64,000 nucleotides of DNA, from NCBI GenBank assembly GCA_021307315.1, contig JAJSPD010000021.1:186001-250000 (forward strand), written 5' to 3'. This stretch comes from Bisporella sp. PMI_857. Lineage: Eukaryota > Ascomycota > Leotiomycetes > Helotiales > Helotiaceae. How positions within the stretch are numbered: position 1 is the first letter of the stretch; each line of letters begins with the position of its first letter. The notes below the pieces were generated by a model. It ran no database searches, was not told where the DNA came from, and was given only the letters and a program-made list of their open reading frames with translations. A program made the translations under genes and the position numbers. Of this stretch, positions 21,987 to 33,975 are shown piece after piece.

Positions 21987-24900
21987 TTAAGCAAATCGTG
22001 ACAATTCGCCGATCAAGCTAACCACCTTCGAAAACATGACCGTATCGTTGAATTCAGGAGCGGCGCGCTTATTGTCGCTGCGTCCAAAACGCTTGAGGGT
22101 AACATCCTCATAGAAAGTGTTGTTCAAAAGCATCTCTGAGATGCCCTTATAATATTGGTCTAGAACCTTGTTCTCGGTGCTGAGGAGCACAATAACCTGA
22201 TGAACTGCGTGAACTCCACCGCGTTCACTGAGAAGTGTTAGAATTTTCGTGACACCAAAAGAAGCCAGGGGAGGATTGTGCCAGCGTCTAGACCACAGTT
22301 TACCAGCCAGCTTTAGATGCGAATTGACTTACTACGTATCGTCCTTATCAGGATTCATCCAGGCATATCCATCCTTAGCTCCATAGCTGCGTGATACGCA
22401 CTGCAGGAGACGATCAAGAAGACTACGACCAACGCCATTGCGAGTGAATTTCTCATGAACATAAAACTGTATGTCTAGGTTAAGCCGTGAGCGGCCTGTG
22501 CGACGGTTCCCAATACCATAAGCATATGGCTGTCCAAAACCGAAGCCGACGACGGCCTCGTCCTGGGGAATGGTAGCTTTGCCCTTTCCTGGACGACCTC
22601 GCTTTTCGGCAACCCCGATAGGCATACCTACCTTCACGGCAACTATAAAGGGCAGCTGCTCCTTTTTAAGATATTCAAGTAGATATTTCATGTCATCCTC
22701 TGTGACAGCCTCTTGATCCTCTGTGAGGATTGTATTCAATGCATCTGTGTAAATTTAGCAGACGTACCCAAGTATTGAAATTATTTGGTGTGTATACTTA
22801 CAGTGATTATAGATTTTTGTAATCTGGGAGATGTCTTTAGCCTGACGAACACTCAGTCAGCATCAATCTCATTATATGAGGAGAAGTGAGGTCATGTCAT
22901 GCAGCGGCAACCTTCAAGCAACGGTACTCGACATACCACAGCTGGTCTCAAATAGATATCAATCTTTGGAGCGAATGGATGAGGACCAATCTCCATTTCT
23001 TCAATCTCCCTACGACGCATGGCCTGGGACTTCCGCCAATGCTGCTTAGTACTAAGTTTGTTGTCCTTTGTGGTTCTAAACTCTTGTGTCGCTGATTCGG
23101 ATGTTTGGAACAGTCTCTTCTTCTCAATAAGTTCGTCGTCTTCGACTTCTTTCGGAGAATTAGCTTTCTCACCTCTGCAAGATACACTAAAGTGTTTACA
23201 TACCCGGAATTGTGATTTCATGAGCGAACGGTTCGGCCAATGTAAGGAAACTGACTGGTGCGGCTCCCGAGACGAATGCAGGGTCAGTTAAGCCAAATTT
23301 AGCATCGCCAGGGTAAACAGCAGGTTGCCAGTCCTCATAGATATATCTGTTAATGTAACTGTTGTCATATTTCATGCGATCTTCCCAATCACATGGTGGT
23401 GGGCGCCAGCTCTTGTCCCAATCAAGAAGCTCCTCAGCCGCATCCTGTCCTTGTGTGCCTCGAATATTCTCCTTCGGGTGACTTGAAAAGTACAAGTCAC
23501 TAACTCTATCATCAAAAACATCAGACTTTTCACCTGCAGCAGGTCCAAAAATCTTTGTGAGGATAGCTTCAGTCAACGGCTCAGCCATGTGTATTGACGG
23601 TGCTTCACATGCATCTGCAATAGGTGGGGTGGTGACTTTCTTGTGATCAGGCGGGGCAATAACAGCTTTGGCTCCACGCTCCTCAGATGATGGATTATCA
23701 GCTGAAGCAGGCTGTTTGACAGCTGGATCTGAGATATTATTTCCACCCAATGTAGAAATTTGTGACTTGCTCGCTGCTCTAGCTTTTGCCGCGGCTAAGT
23801 CGGTGGCCGTCTTCTCCTTTAGCCAAGTCAAGAAAGTATCATGGGCTACATCAACACCCACCTCCACAGGCTTGGTCTTAATAGGTGTTGTCTCAGGTTT
23901 TATCTCAGACTCGATAATTTTTGAGTAGTGAAGACCGGAATCAACACATATAGAGTCGGCAAGCTTAGTGTTCAAGTAGTTGATCTTGCTACCATCTGCA
24001 TCAGGAAATTGGCTTTGTTCTAGGTGTGTAGCGCATGATGTCTTTTCGGCATCGACACGGTAGGAGTTCCGATCGCCCTCAATAGGGAATTCGTAGTGCT
24101 CGACACGAGACTTTGGGTGAATACTGTTAGCTGCAGAAGACTTGTTGTTGGTTATATTGCTCTCCTTGTTTCTCGATTGACTTGGGGAAGAATCTTGACG
24201 TATGAAGCCGCACGACCCAACAACGGATGAATCAGGTTGTACAGATATGGGCATTTGGGATTTCTCTGCCATTCTTATCTGTCTAGTGGCGGCAGGTTTG
24301 TAATTCATCCATTCAAGGAATTTTTCTTCTGCAGATAGAGGCTTTGGCTCGGGGATCTTTGTATTACCAGCCCCGTCGGGTATCATTCGCTCCGTAGTAT
24401 TTGTTGGCGAAGCAGGTAGAATCGGGTCTACGCCACACTCCCTGCGTGGAGCGCAAGGAGGAGTACTAGCGCATAATTTGCTGCTTGGGCCAGCATTTTC
24501 ATCTGGAGAGGTTGCGGGGTTAGATATGGCTCGCGCGTTGAGCATGCTAGATGAGGCCGCAACTACTGATGCTGAAGGAGAAGGCTTGAACACCTTCGCA
24601 TCTGCATTCAGCTTCAATGATGTTAATTGTGGAGAAAATGGCTTGAACTCCTTTGACCTAGCAGACAACTTTGATGATGGGGACTCTGGTGATGATGATT
24701 TGAATGCCTTAGTCATCATGCTTAACATTGAGGGTTGGAATACTAGAGAGGGGGACTTGAATTCCTGTGCATCTCCGCCCAGCTCTGATGAAATCGATTC
24801 TGGAGGAGATGTCTTGAATTCCTCAGCACCAGAACTCAACTTGGATGATAGGCAAGCGACTTGTAATGGCTTGAATGATGCTGCTAACGGATCTAGATCT

Positions 24901-26367
24901 CCTGACGAACGTGATGAGACCGGTGATATGGCAGAAGGCTTGAATGGCTTTGCAATTGGGGAGAGCTTTGATGCTAATGAAAATGGAGGCGATGCTTCGA
25001 ATGGCTCGGTAGCGGGATTAACGTTGCTGCTTCCACGCTTGGCTGTCATCATGTATTTCTTGCCATTAACAATAGGTGTAGTATCCTTTGCTTTTAAGAA
25101 CTCCTCAAAAGCCGAGTTACCTGCGATGACGGAGGTGCGGTCAGTACTTGCGCAAACGAAGTTCAAGTTTGCTCAGTTCCACGGAACGACTCACTAGCAG
25201 CGTTGAGTGGAGCACGGAAATGACTATGAATAGGAACAGCGACAACTCGAGCCGCAGAGGCTTGTCCCCAGCCAGTGGCAACACCGTTAGAACTAAACAG
25301 TTAGTGGCTTACTGGGAAAGATATAAGGCATGAACTTACGATTCTTTCTTAGCTATCTTGGCATGCGCAGCACTCTTGTCCATTTCGATCTTCTTTTCTA
25401 GCCAGGTCTCGAACTTTGTAATATCGCTATCTGGTGTAGATGTTGATCCCGGGAAAGCTGCAACTGGTTCTGATGCTGGAACAGTCCTACAGGTAGTTAG
25501 CACGTGGTATTTTGATTCACATTACGGAGAAGTACTCACTCTTGGTGGGAAGGCTCTTGCTTGATTGCAGTGAGCTGCGCAGCAATAGGAAGCTGAGAAG
25601 ATAGCTCATTCTTATGGACCGTTTGCTTAGACGCAGCACGTTGAGCGACAACACGTAGGTGAGGCGGTAAGATCTCCTTTTGGAGGTCTCGATTAGGTGA
25701 CGAAGATTTAGCCATGGTTCGGAGGTGGGGTGGGACATATGGAGTGGAAGGCTTTAAATTGATCGAAGCAGGCGTAGCCATCGGTTCTGGGTGTGGAGAT
25801 TTGATGTTTTGGGGCTGTTTCTTGGGTGTAAAGATTTGCGCACCTCCTCGCAATTGTGGTTGTGCCCATCGAGAGGACGCAAGCCCGCTTGTGGTGGACT
25901 GCATTCTTGTCAGCATTATGAGAAGCTCAAGTTCTAATATGTTTATAAGGCGTGATGTGCTGTGAATGAGACGAGAAGAGGGGAAGGTAACCTACATTTT
26001 CCAAGTTGCTCATATTGTTCATATCGTTGGCGGCAGTCTTGAAGATGGTAGCGGCGTTGCGTTGTTGAAGGAAAGCCTTTTCTCGGGCGCGTCTCTTGGA
26101 CGAATTTCCTGGTGCAAAAATCGAGTCCTTCAGAGAAGCGCCTCTACCGCTCCCGTTCTGCTGTCCGAATCCAAAGGCTTTTTCTAATAGGAGAAACTTC
26201 TGGTCAGTAGTTGGAAAGAGTGTGGCGATCTGGGATTGCATATCAGGATGGTCGAGAGTTATATTGTCGAATTTGGGGTCGCCATTGGCGACGATGGTGT
26301 GGAGAAAGGTCTCGATCAGACTAATGTCAGAGGAGCCGCTGCTGCCCAGAAATGAACGATCAGACAT
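21987..26367 (-). CDS. Large protein with tandem PAM2-like motifs and a GNAT-like C-terminus
   Basis: Nine exons are supported (complement of about 25996-26367, 25540-25925, 25340-25486, 25195-25292, 23204-25120, 22937-23172, 22802-22841, 22336-22744, 21987-22287), giving about 1,300 aa; the first intron's ends are uncertain and an alternative pair keeps frame too. Visible content: two PPHLR motifs in exon 2 (YVPPHLR and ILPPHLR, as in Ded1/DDX3 N-termini); three F-x-x-W-L/M-x-x-K segments; about eight tandem degenerate L-[NSD]-x-x-A-x-x-F-K-P motifs (genomic 24580-25036), the best being LNADAKVFKP, LDPLAASFKP and LSPIAKPFKP, which fit the PAM2 consensus for binding the poly(A)-binding protein MLLE domain. 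The C-terminal 300 residues contain YVHEKFTRNGVGRSLLDRLL, like the acetyl-CoA-binding motif A of GNAT acetyltransferases. I infer an mRNA/translation-linked role; acetyltransferase activity is unproven. Confidence 0.8.
24580..25036 (-). repeat. Coding tandem repeat of about 18-20 aa, PAM2-like
   Basis: Inside the large exon, about eight successive units share a Ser-rich linker, then Leu, a variable x-x-x-[A/S/T], two residues, Phe-Lys and Pro/Ser. Units include LSPIAKPFKP, LDPLAASFKP, LSSGAEEFKT, LGGDAQEFKS, LSMMTKAFKS, LSARSKEFKP and LNADAKVFKP. The first unit (VNPATEPFEA) is the most diverged. Spacing is close to 19 residues in the second half. Confidence 0.75.
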
Positions 26368-26895
26368 GTTGTCAAGATGTCTCCAAAGGAGAATGGGAAT
26401 GGTGGGTTTTTTCCAATTGAGGGCCAATTGTGTCGGAGTCGGCACTTGGGAATTTGGTAAAAGGGTGCTGAGGGTCAAGAAAGGTTTGGACTTATAATGT
26501 ACTTGGTTTTAACTTTAGCGCAAGGTTTCACCTATTTTGAGTCGACAACAGAAAGGCATTTCAAGTAAAAGTGAAGTGAAATGTTACAAAGGTGAAGGTG
26601 AGATGATGGAGGACCTGGTTTTTGCATGTACTCGCATTGTCCCATTCTTCGAACAACCGTGCCCCTTGCAAAGTAAGAATTCTAAGCCCTACCTTTATCC
26701 GTAGTCTTAATTCTGCTCTCTTATAAATCCCCTATATGTATCTCTCTCTCTTAAAGATGATAACGGTACGACTAACCCTCCAGGTAGCAGTTAACGCGAA
26801 CACACGTGACCTACCAAACAAACCTCTAGATTGGCAGATGAGAAATCCGAATTGTGCCTTGTAGCTAAACATAGCCAATTTTCAATAATACGAAT
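26368..26895. promoter_or_regulatory. Divergent promoter region
   Basis: About 530 bp between the PAM2-repeat gene (minus) and ARL2 (plus). A minus-strand frame continues upstream of the chosen start to 26478 but without conserved content, so the ATG at 26367 (MSDRSF) was preferred. A short CT-rich run (about 26740-26755) may be promoter sequence. Confidence 0.45.
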
Positions 26896-27751
26896 ATGCT
26901 CTCCATCCTACGAAAAGCTAGGCTTAAGGATAAGGAGATGCGAATTCTGATGCTGTAATGACAACGTATGGGAGCCATGACCTGGAGTTACTGACTCCTC
27001 ATAGTGGTCTGGACAATGCTGGGAAGACAACCATCGTGAAGAGGATCATGGACGAAGATGTCAACAGCGTCAGTCCGACACTGGGCTTCATCATCAAGAC
27101 TATTGACCATGAAGGGTATGAGGTCAATTATTCAAAGCTCTCTACGATTGACCTAACAGAATTGCAGATATAAACTAAACATCTGTGAACCAAAAGCAAA
27201 ACGCCTCCGCCTTTGATCATGGTCACTGATTCATCCTAGGGGACGTTGGAGGGCAGAAAACACTACGCTCTTACTGGAGGAATTACTTTGAGAAGACTGA
27301 TGCTCTGATATGGGTGGTGGATGCGACAGACCGACTGAGAATCGAAGATTGCCGTGAGGAGTTGCATGGACTGTTACAGGAAGAGGCGAGCGAGAGCCGT
27401 TCTCAAAATCAACTTCCTTGCTAACACATTTCATAGAGGCTCTCTGGAGCGAGTCTGCTGGTTTTCTCCAACAAGACGGACGTAAACGGGTGCATGGACG
27501 AGACAGAGATCCGCGGGGTGGGTCAAGAACGTTTTTCTTTTTCTTTTCATGTCGTTGAGATTTGGCGTCTATTCTCTTGGCTTCCTTTTGACCATGCACG
27601 CTAACCTTAACACTGGCAGAGCCTCCAACTTGACACCATCAAGACACATCGTTGGCAGATTGTCCAGTGCAGCGCAATCACAGGAGAACATCTGCAAGAA
27701 GGTCTTGGTTGGGTAGTGCAAGATGCGAAGAGCAGATTGTTCTTATTTTAA
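26896..27751 (+). CDS. arl2: ARL2-type ADP-ribosylation-factor-like GTPase, 6 exons
   Basis: ARF-like GTPase of the ARL2 group, which works with tubulin cofactors in microtubule biogenesis (family knowledge). Six exons (26896-26954, 27005-27115, 27168-27184, 27240-27385, 27437-27517, 27620-27751) give 181 aa. Motifs: [10 protein letters not shown] (P-loop), SPTLGF, KLNIWDVGGQ (switch II), [22 protein letters not shown] (typical ARL2), NKTD and CSAITGE. The N-terminus is MLSIL, lacking the Gly2 needed for myristoylation, as in ARL2. Exon 3 is only 17 nt and encodes the YKLNI part of the conserved core. The fourth intron (27386-27436) appears to use a GC donor (GAG|GCGAGC ... ATAG), the only arrangement found that restores the [11 protein letters not shown] block. 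The assignment is secure. Confidence 0.93.
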
Positions 27752-28202
27752 AAGTGCTGTAGCAAACGATGGGTCTTCTATTGACAACACCATTACTCGT
27801 AATTGGTTCGATTGCAGGGTTGTCTCTTCGTGATCTCACTGACTTAGTTGTGGAAATACCATCGATAATAAACAAACTCAACAACATAAATAATGAAGAT
27901 TTTGCTAGCTGTATATGGACTGCGTGAATGGCATTTTCCCCATCAAATCAGAATAGGTATATCTCTAGTCGACTGAGTTTGTTGCTTTTATGAATGAACT
28001 CATGAGTAAAGTCATTGTATGATACATGGGTAGTAACCCTTGGCGGATTAGGTAAGGCGAGTAAGGCAAGATCTTGAATGTCTGAGGGGAGCCCTCGAGC
28101 CCGCGAACGCACTACCCTCTTATTTGATCCCGCTGGCGGATGACCTTCCTTTTCTTTGGCCGTTAGCTGCATCTCCTGAATATCCTATAACAAAAAATCG
28201 AC
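27752..28202. other. Intergenic region upstream of the gelsolin gene
   Basis: About 450 bp between two plus-strand genes. It contains small minus-strand frames without recognisable content. Nothing else seen. Confidence 0.5.
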
Positions 28203-31200
28203 ATGTCGTCCTCTCCAACTGAAAGCTCAGGGGATGTTAAGGAGTTTTTGAAAGAAATCCAAGGACTTTCGCGTTCCCAGGTTGAGGAAGACGAATTGAG
28301 GAACAAAATGCTTGAAGAAGAAATTTTACAGGGAAGAAAGGAAAGGCAGGCTCGTCGAGCGGGTACGTTCATGCAATTAGCATTTTGCTTTCAAAGCGGG
28401 GATTGTTTGGAAGCCCAGCTTCACTCGTTTCAATGTTGACTTCTGTTCCGCAGAGCGCGCCAGGTCTATATCTCCCACGAAATCGTCACCTGGGAATACT
28501 CCAAATACATCGAGGGTATCTACCGCACAGTTTAGTAATCTATCCGAAGCCACCACCCCAACAATCCGCCCACAGGCCCAGCGGCCACCACGCGACGAGG
28601 CTATTGAAGACGCGACGGGATCCTCCACCTTACCAAAGGAAGCCCGAGGCCAAATCTCAGAGGACAATGAAGATCCCGGATTAGTTCTGAGGCCACAATC
28701 TCCATCAAAATCATCGCCCTCTACTGCAATGCCCTCCAGGTCTTCTCTCAGTTGGCAGAGACGCCCAACATCCCAAACTCCACGATCAAGACCGTTGTCA
28801 ATGGTAGCCACCGAGAACGCTGCCCGGTCTCCTCGTGCTACGCCAGAACCTTCTCCAGCTCCTACAGAGGATGCAGTTTTATCGCGTGAACAAATTGCTC
28901 AATCACTGGCTTCGAAGGACCCCGCTTGGTTCCGACAAACTGCAGATAGAGGGGCAAATTCACCAGCATACAGGCGTAATCAGGTGGAGGACGAGGATAG
29001 ATTAGAACACGGGCTTAGTCTATCAAGAGTACAAATGCCGGGAATGTCGCAGAACACCTCCACATCAGTCACAATGCCAGAGGATTCGGTCCCCTCTACC
29101 TCTCCAGCGAAACCTGATGCTGGGAGCTACAGAAGTGCGGGGTTTGGATCGCCCCTTCCACTTACGAGCGCACAAAGATTCGACCCTCCTAGCTCGGACT
29201 CTAGGTCTGAAGCTCGAGGATTAGCTATGTCCCCTGCCCAAGGTCGAATCTCGCCAGAAAGGTTAGATCGTCCCGCCTCGCCAACCAAAGGCATGGGAGG
29301 ATTTGTTCAGAGCGCGATGATGAAGAGATCTGATAGTGTGAACAAGAGATGGAGTGTTCAGTCTCCTCCAGGCCTTAGTCGTGGTAACTCGGTTATTGGT
29401 AATCGAAGTAGTCATGAATCAAACACCCCATTGAGTAATGTTGCCAATGCAACAGGATTGGCATCGAGGCCGAGCAGCTTAAGTAGAGACAACTCACCGC
29501 TACCATCCTCGCGACCGACCTCAAGTCATAGCACCGCTCCAGTTGCGCAAGAGGGCAGACCGGGCACTACAAGCCCAGTAAAGAGTAGTGTGGCTGAATC
29601 AACAAACAGCGGTGATTTTGCTAAACCTGAGTTGCTAGCTTTGCGGTCGGCGCAGCATCAAGATCCAGTCTCCATCCCAAAAAGCAATCCCCAACACAGA
29701 AAGTCTGTAACAGAAGTAACACCGCCTACAAGCCCATCCAAGAGTGTGGATACCAAAAGATGGAGTCCTACAAAGTCAAGCTGGCTGGAAAGCGCATTAA
29801 ACAAACCTGACTCTCCCAAACCAAAAACTACAGCTCCTTCCCAACAGCCCGCTTGGATGTCTGAAATCAATAAAGCTAAGCAGAAAGCTAGTATTGATCT
29901 GGGCCGAAAGCCAAGCAATACTCCTAAACATGAAGTCAGTATTGGTGGGCTAATGAGATCTCCTCCACCAGGAAGCCATGGGAAGACCATTAGTGTCAGT
30001 GGATTACCGGCTGGATTTCACTCTGGTGTAACTGCCAAGTCGCGATCAGAGAGTGTCACTTCGATAGACGAAAAATCACTGTCTCCTCAAGATGAATCAA
30101 CCCGAATTTTAAGCTCTGTATCAACTTCAACAACAAAGCCAACTATGCAAATTAAGCCGAAACCTGAAACCCCCCCAAAGAAGGACTTCAGAGCAAATCT
30201 AAAACCACGTGCCCTTCCCGATGTAGAAAAGAAAGACGAACCGGAATTTAAGAACGTATTTAGTCAACTTCGCCACACGAAAACCCAGAACTATGTTGCT
30301 CCTGATGAATTGAAGAATAATATTACCAGAGGAAAGGCGGCACTAAATATCACTGGTGGCCCGAAGAAGACTGAACGCGTGGATGAATTCAAAGAGGCAA
30401 TTTTGAAAAAGAAAGAAGAATTCAAAAAGGCACAATTGGAAGGCAAAGGTGTTGTTAAATCTGACATTGCAGCGAGCTCAGAGCCTGTTCTCCCCGAGGC
30501 TCTCGCAAAGAGGAGAGCTTTAGGCAAGAAGGATATGAGCGTACTAGAGTCCAAAAGTTCCCCTTCAGATTCTAGTTCACTAAGGACAGATGATGCCCAG
30601 CCTACTGCATCTATTCGTACACCAACCCCCACCCTACGAAAGGAAACTGGTAACAGTAAGCTTGCAAATCGATTCAATCCAGCTCTTGCTGGACTTCTCG
30701 CTCGTGGCCCACCTTCAATGGCTAGCGAGACTTCTCGAGCGCCAAGCTCTACGTCCTCACAACGTACAGCCAGTGTAAGCACCTCTACAACTGCTGAGAG
30801 CTCAGAACCAGGACCGCAGCTTACACATATGACCAAAAGTCGTGCTAGAGGACCTCGTCGAAAGGCTCCCTCCTCAGTTCCGAGCACATCTGCAGCTCCT
30901 GAGGCTTTTAGTGGTATTGATATTTCCGTGCGGAGATCGAATGTCCCAAGCTCAACTGTGATCGAATTCACGACGCCTTCGGAAACGTCATTGTTCAAGA
31001 CGAAGTCATTAACTTCGTCTCCAGTCAAGGCTGTTTCACCCGTCTCACGGCAAGATGAAGCAGAGAACATTCCGTCGCAGCCATCATCTCCCAAGAAACT
31101 CGATCTAAAGAGACGCTCACAGTTTCTGCAGGAATCAATCAGTAAAAATAATATAGGAGAATATCAGTTGGGATCCGCTAAGCCCTTATCACCTACCAAG

Positions 31201-33178
31201 AAGGTTAATATGGCTGAGACAAAATTCAATGACCCATCTTCTAGAGATGTCCCAGAGAGCAAACCCAAGCCAGTAACTCCTATTAAATCTCCTTCCCTCG
31301 CAGCAAATGCCTTCCCTGCAAAGCCTAAATCTTCTCGGCAGGCGGACGACTTGCGATCGTATGATTCTTCCGGGCCAGATGTCTCGGATGTATCTGCAAA
31401 TTTACCATATACAGAACCAGAGTCTTTGAATAAGCCTGAATTGCTTGATTCCAAGGACGCAGAAACTGGCAGAATTCGCCCTTCCCCATTATCTATCAGA
31501 AAAAGTGCCTTCAATACGCTTCCTAAGGATAAAAAATTGCCACTTACTGAGATTGAACATAACCTTACCGAGATTGAGCGCAGTCAGCATGTGTATTCTA
31601 ACGACGGATCACAAACTTCGGCGTCTGTCAAAAATGCTGCAGCGTCGTGGGATCGCCCGTCTGTCCACCAAACTGTCCAAGGTGCACGAGCGCCTTCTCC
31701 TATCAAGTTGCCTACGCGGGATGATGAGAAAGCAGCAATGATCGGAGCTGGTCTACGACCATCAAGCCCTATCAAAATCATAGGTCAAATCACCTCTGAA
31801 TCAGGATCGTCACGGCCACTGCCAATACTTCCACTGAAGAGCCAGTTATCTCCGCCTGTACGCACACCTACAAAGACCATCAACTCGCCAGTGACACCAA
31901 TGTCAGAAGCATCAACGCCAGTCACAGATTTTTTCGATACCCAGAGTTCACCCCTTGCTTTTGCAGTCGATACTGGTAAATTACTGGCTGCACGTCCAAA
32001 CCAAGACACAACTATAACAACATTGCGGTCGAGCTTGTATCAGTTATCAGGTGATGGCAAAAAGCAGCCTGTTCCGAGCCACCAAGAGCGACTTCTGTTT
32101 GAAGGGAATATGTATATCTGTGTTCACTCCTTTGTCAATGCAGGCGGAAAGAAAACGACAGAAGTATATTTCTGGATCGGTGACGAAGTACCAGCATCAA
32201 CAGCGGATGAAGTAACCATATTTGCCCAAAGAGAAGCTAGAGCAGCAGGTGGCAACCTGATCAAGATGCAACAAGGGAAAGAATCCCCCGAGTTTTTCCA
32301 GGCTCTTGGAGGCATCATTATCATTAGAAGAGGGTCTTCTAGTAAATATGATTCCCTTGCGCCGCATATACTATGCGGACGTAAGCATTTCGGCCAGATA
32401 GCGTTCGATGAGGTGGATTTCTCTCCTGCCAGCCTTTGTTCGGGGTTTCCCTATCTTATATCGACACAATCTGGCAAATCATACTTGTGGAAGGGTAGGG
32501 GTAGTGCTATCGATGAACTCAGCTGCGCTAGGCTCATCGGAATGGACTTCGGTGTGATGGGTGAAATCGAGGAAATTGGAGATGGTCAAGAGCCAGCTTC
32601 TTTCCTCGATTCCGTCTTCGGTAATGACGCAAAGATCCCACAATCAGCTAATCATTGGAGAATGAAGCCTAATTATAACAAGTACTGCGGCCGACTGTTC
32701 CTTGCAAATTCTACAGTTCAATCACAGGTCAGCCTTTTTCTATATACGTATATATATATATGTGTGTGTGTTTGTATGTATCCTCGTTCAAATACTGATT
32801 AGATCTTAGATTGTTGAAATAACTCCATTCTGCCAAGCCGATGTGTCTCCGAGAAACGTCTATATCCTAGATGCATTCTTCGAGATATACATCATTGTGG
32901 GATCGAAAGCCCAATCCCAGTACCCAGCTTTCCACAACGCGCTTACATTTGCGCAGGAGTTCAGCATTCTTGCGGCTGGTAGTGAAGACCGTCCCTATGT
33001 TCCTGTAACAACTGTCGTCTTGGAAGGTATACCAAAGGACATGAAGAGTGTGTTCCGAAAGTGGACGGAAGGGCTAACGCCAACTATAATGCGACCAATG
33101 AGTCCTGGGCTGAAAAGAGGGCGCAGCCTGAGAGTTATACCCCTCAATACTGCTCTAGAAGCTACACGAAAAGTTTAG
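28203..33178 (+). CDS. DUF4045/gelsolin-repeat protein
   Basis: Three exons (28203-28362, 28454-32727, 32810-33178) give 1,600 aa. The first 1,200 residues are Ser/Pro-rich and disordered-looking with many SP/TP sites, matching the fungal DUF4045 type; a charged segment KNVFSQLRHTKTQNYVAPDELK followed by a Lys/Glu helix lies at about residues 690-770. The last 380 residues are gelsolin-like repeats: RLLFEGNMYICVHSF ... EVYFWIGDE ... ADEVTIFAQREA, then LICGRKHFGQ-like and PYLISTQSGKSYLWKGRGS, then the third-exon VEITPFCQADVSPRNVYILDAF. Gelsolin repeats bind actin and Ca2+ in characterised proteins; actin binding here is inferred. The N-terminus MSSSPTESSGDVKEFLKEIQGL with a short coiled coil is preserved by the first splice. 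Confidence 0.85.
32741..32780 (+). repeat. (TA)n/(TG)n microsatellite inside the last intron of the gelsolin gene
   Basis: A run of TA dinucleotides followed by TG dinucleotides occupies half of the 82-nt intron 32728-32809. It lies between the donor and the branch region and so may vary in length between strains. Confidence 0.75.
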
Positions 33179-33975
33179 GAGGCTTGGTCGGGCATGGCGT
33201 TTTTGGAAAGGGGACAACTAAGCAACTTCTTAATTGCTGCATTTGGAACTTGTTCATATCAATTCTTTGTAAATAATAGGATCGCTGTACAGCGTCAGAG
33301 TCTTCATGGCTTATGATGACTAGTTGGCCAGAGATGAGCAAATAATGGGCATACGAAATGATTGCTGAATGGTGTGTAATAATTTTTGATAGGCGACTTG
33401 CCTTTAAAACCTAGCTGGCTCAGAGGATAGAGCGCTCTGAAGGCTAAAGGATACAGTATCCCGCGACCTGCTGGCCGCAGATAGCACCATTCTCAAAGGC
33501 ATGATTAGCATTATATTAGAAATATATTTGTGCGTAGGTTTGTGGTCATAAGATGCCATATATTGGATACCTAATTCTTGCTTAATAAGCCCGTAATGTT
33601 GATGTGGGGTGCGCAGTCATTTACCTTTCGCGATTGACTAACAATCTCTTTCCTTAATCTCAATTTTTTCATCCGGCAATACTGTAATACACAATAGATA
33701 CTATCACGTACGCAGTCAAGGATTAACTTGTTTTGGAGGCCTCTTGCGTGTCTCATCGGGTCGTGCCAGGATGCTTCTCGCATATCAATGGCTTGACCGC
33801 AGCATAACTGTGCCGCAACCTATGCTTCAAAGCTGCAAATGAGCCTCCTTAACACGCGTGCGTGTTTAGCCAAATGTTTATATATCAGTATAATGCCTGC
33901 TCAAGGCATAATTAGCTCATTGCCCTGGCGGTCGGTCTCTTCGTTCTTTTTTGGCAATCATATATTGTTCATAAT
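33179..33975. other. Intergenic region with a tRNA-like A-box fragment
   Basis: About 800 bp. Around 33410-33440 a segment TGGCTCAGAGGATAGAGCG resembles the D arm and A box of a tRNA, but no TTCRA-type B box or matching acceptor strand follows, so it is at most a 5' fragment. Otherwise AT-rich and empty. Confidence 0.35.

Noticed and set aside
24478..25197. 239-aa plus-strand frame opposite the PAM2-repeat region
   Set aside because: It is an antisense shadow created by the repeat codon pattern of the minus-strand gene.
30291..31094. 267-aa minus-strand frame inside the gelsolin gene
   Set aside because: Antisense shadow of the Ser/Pro-rich coding region.
33405..33490. tRNA-like segment with a good D-arm/A-box match
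   Set aside because: No B box (TTCRA) or complementary 3' acceptor strand follows within 200 bases, and the expected anticodon loop lacks T33; at most a fragment.
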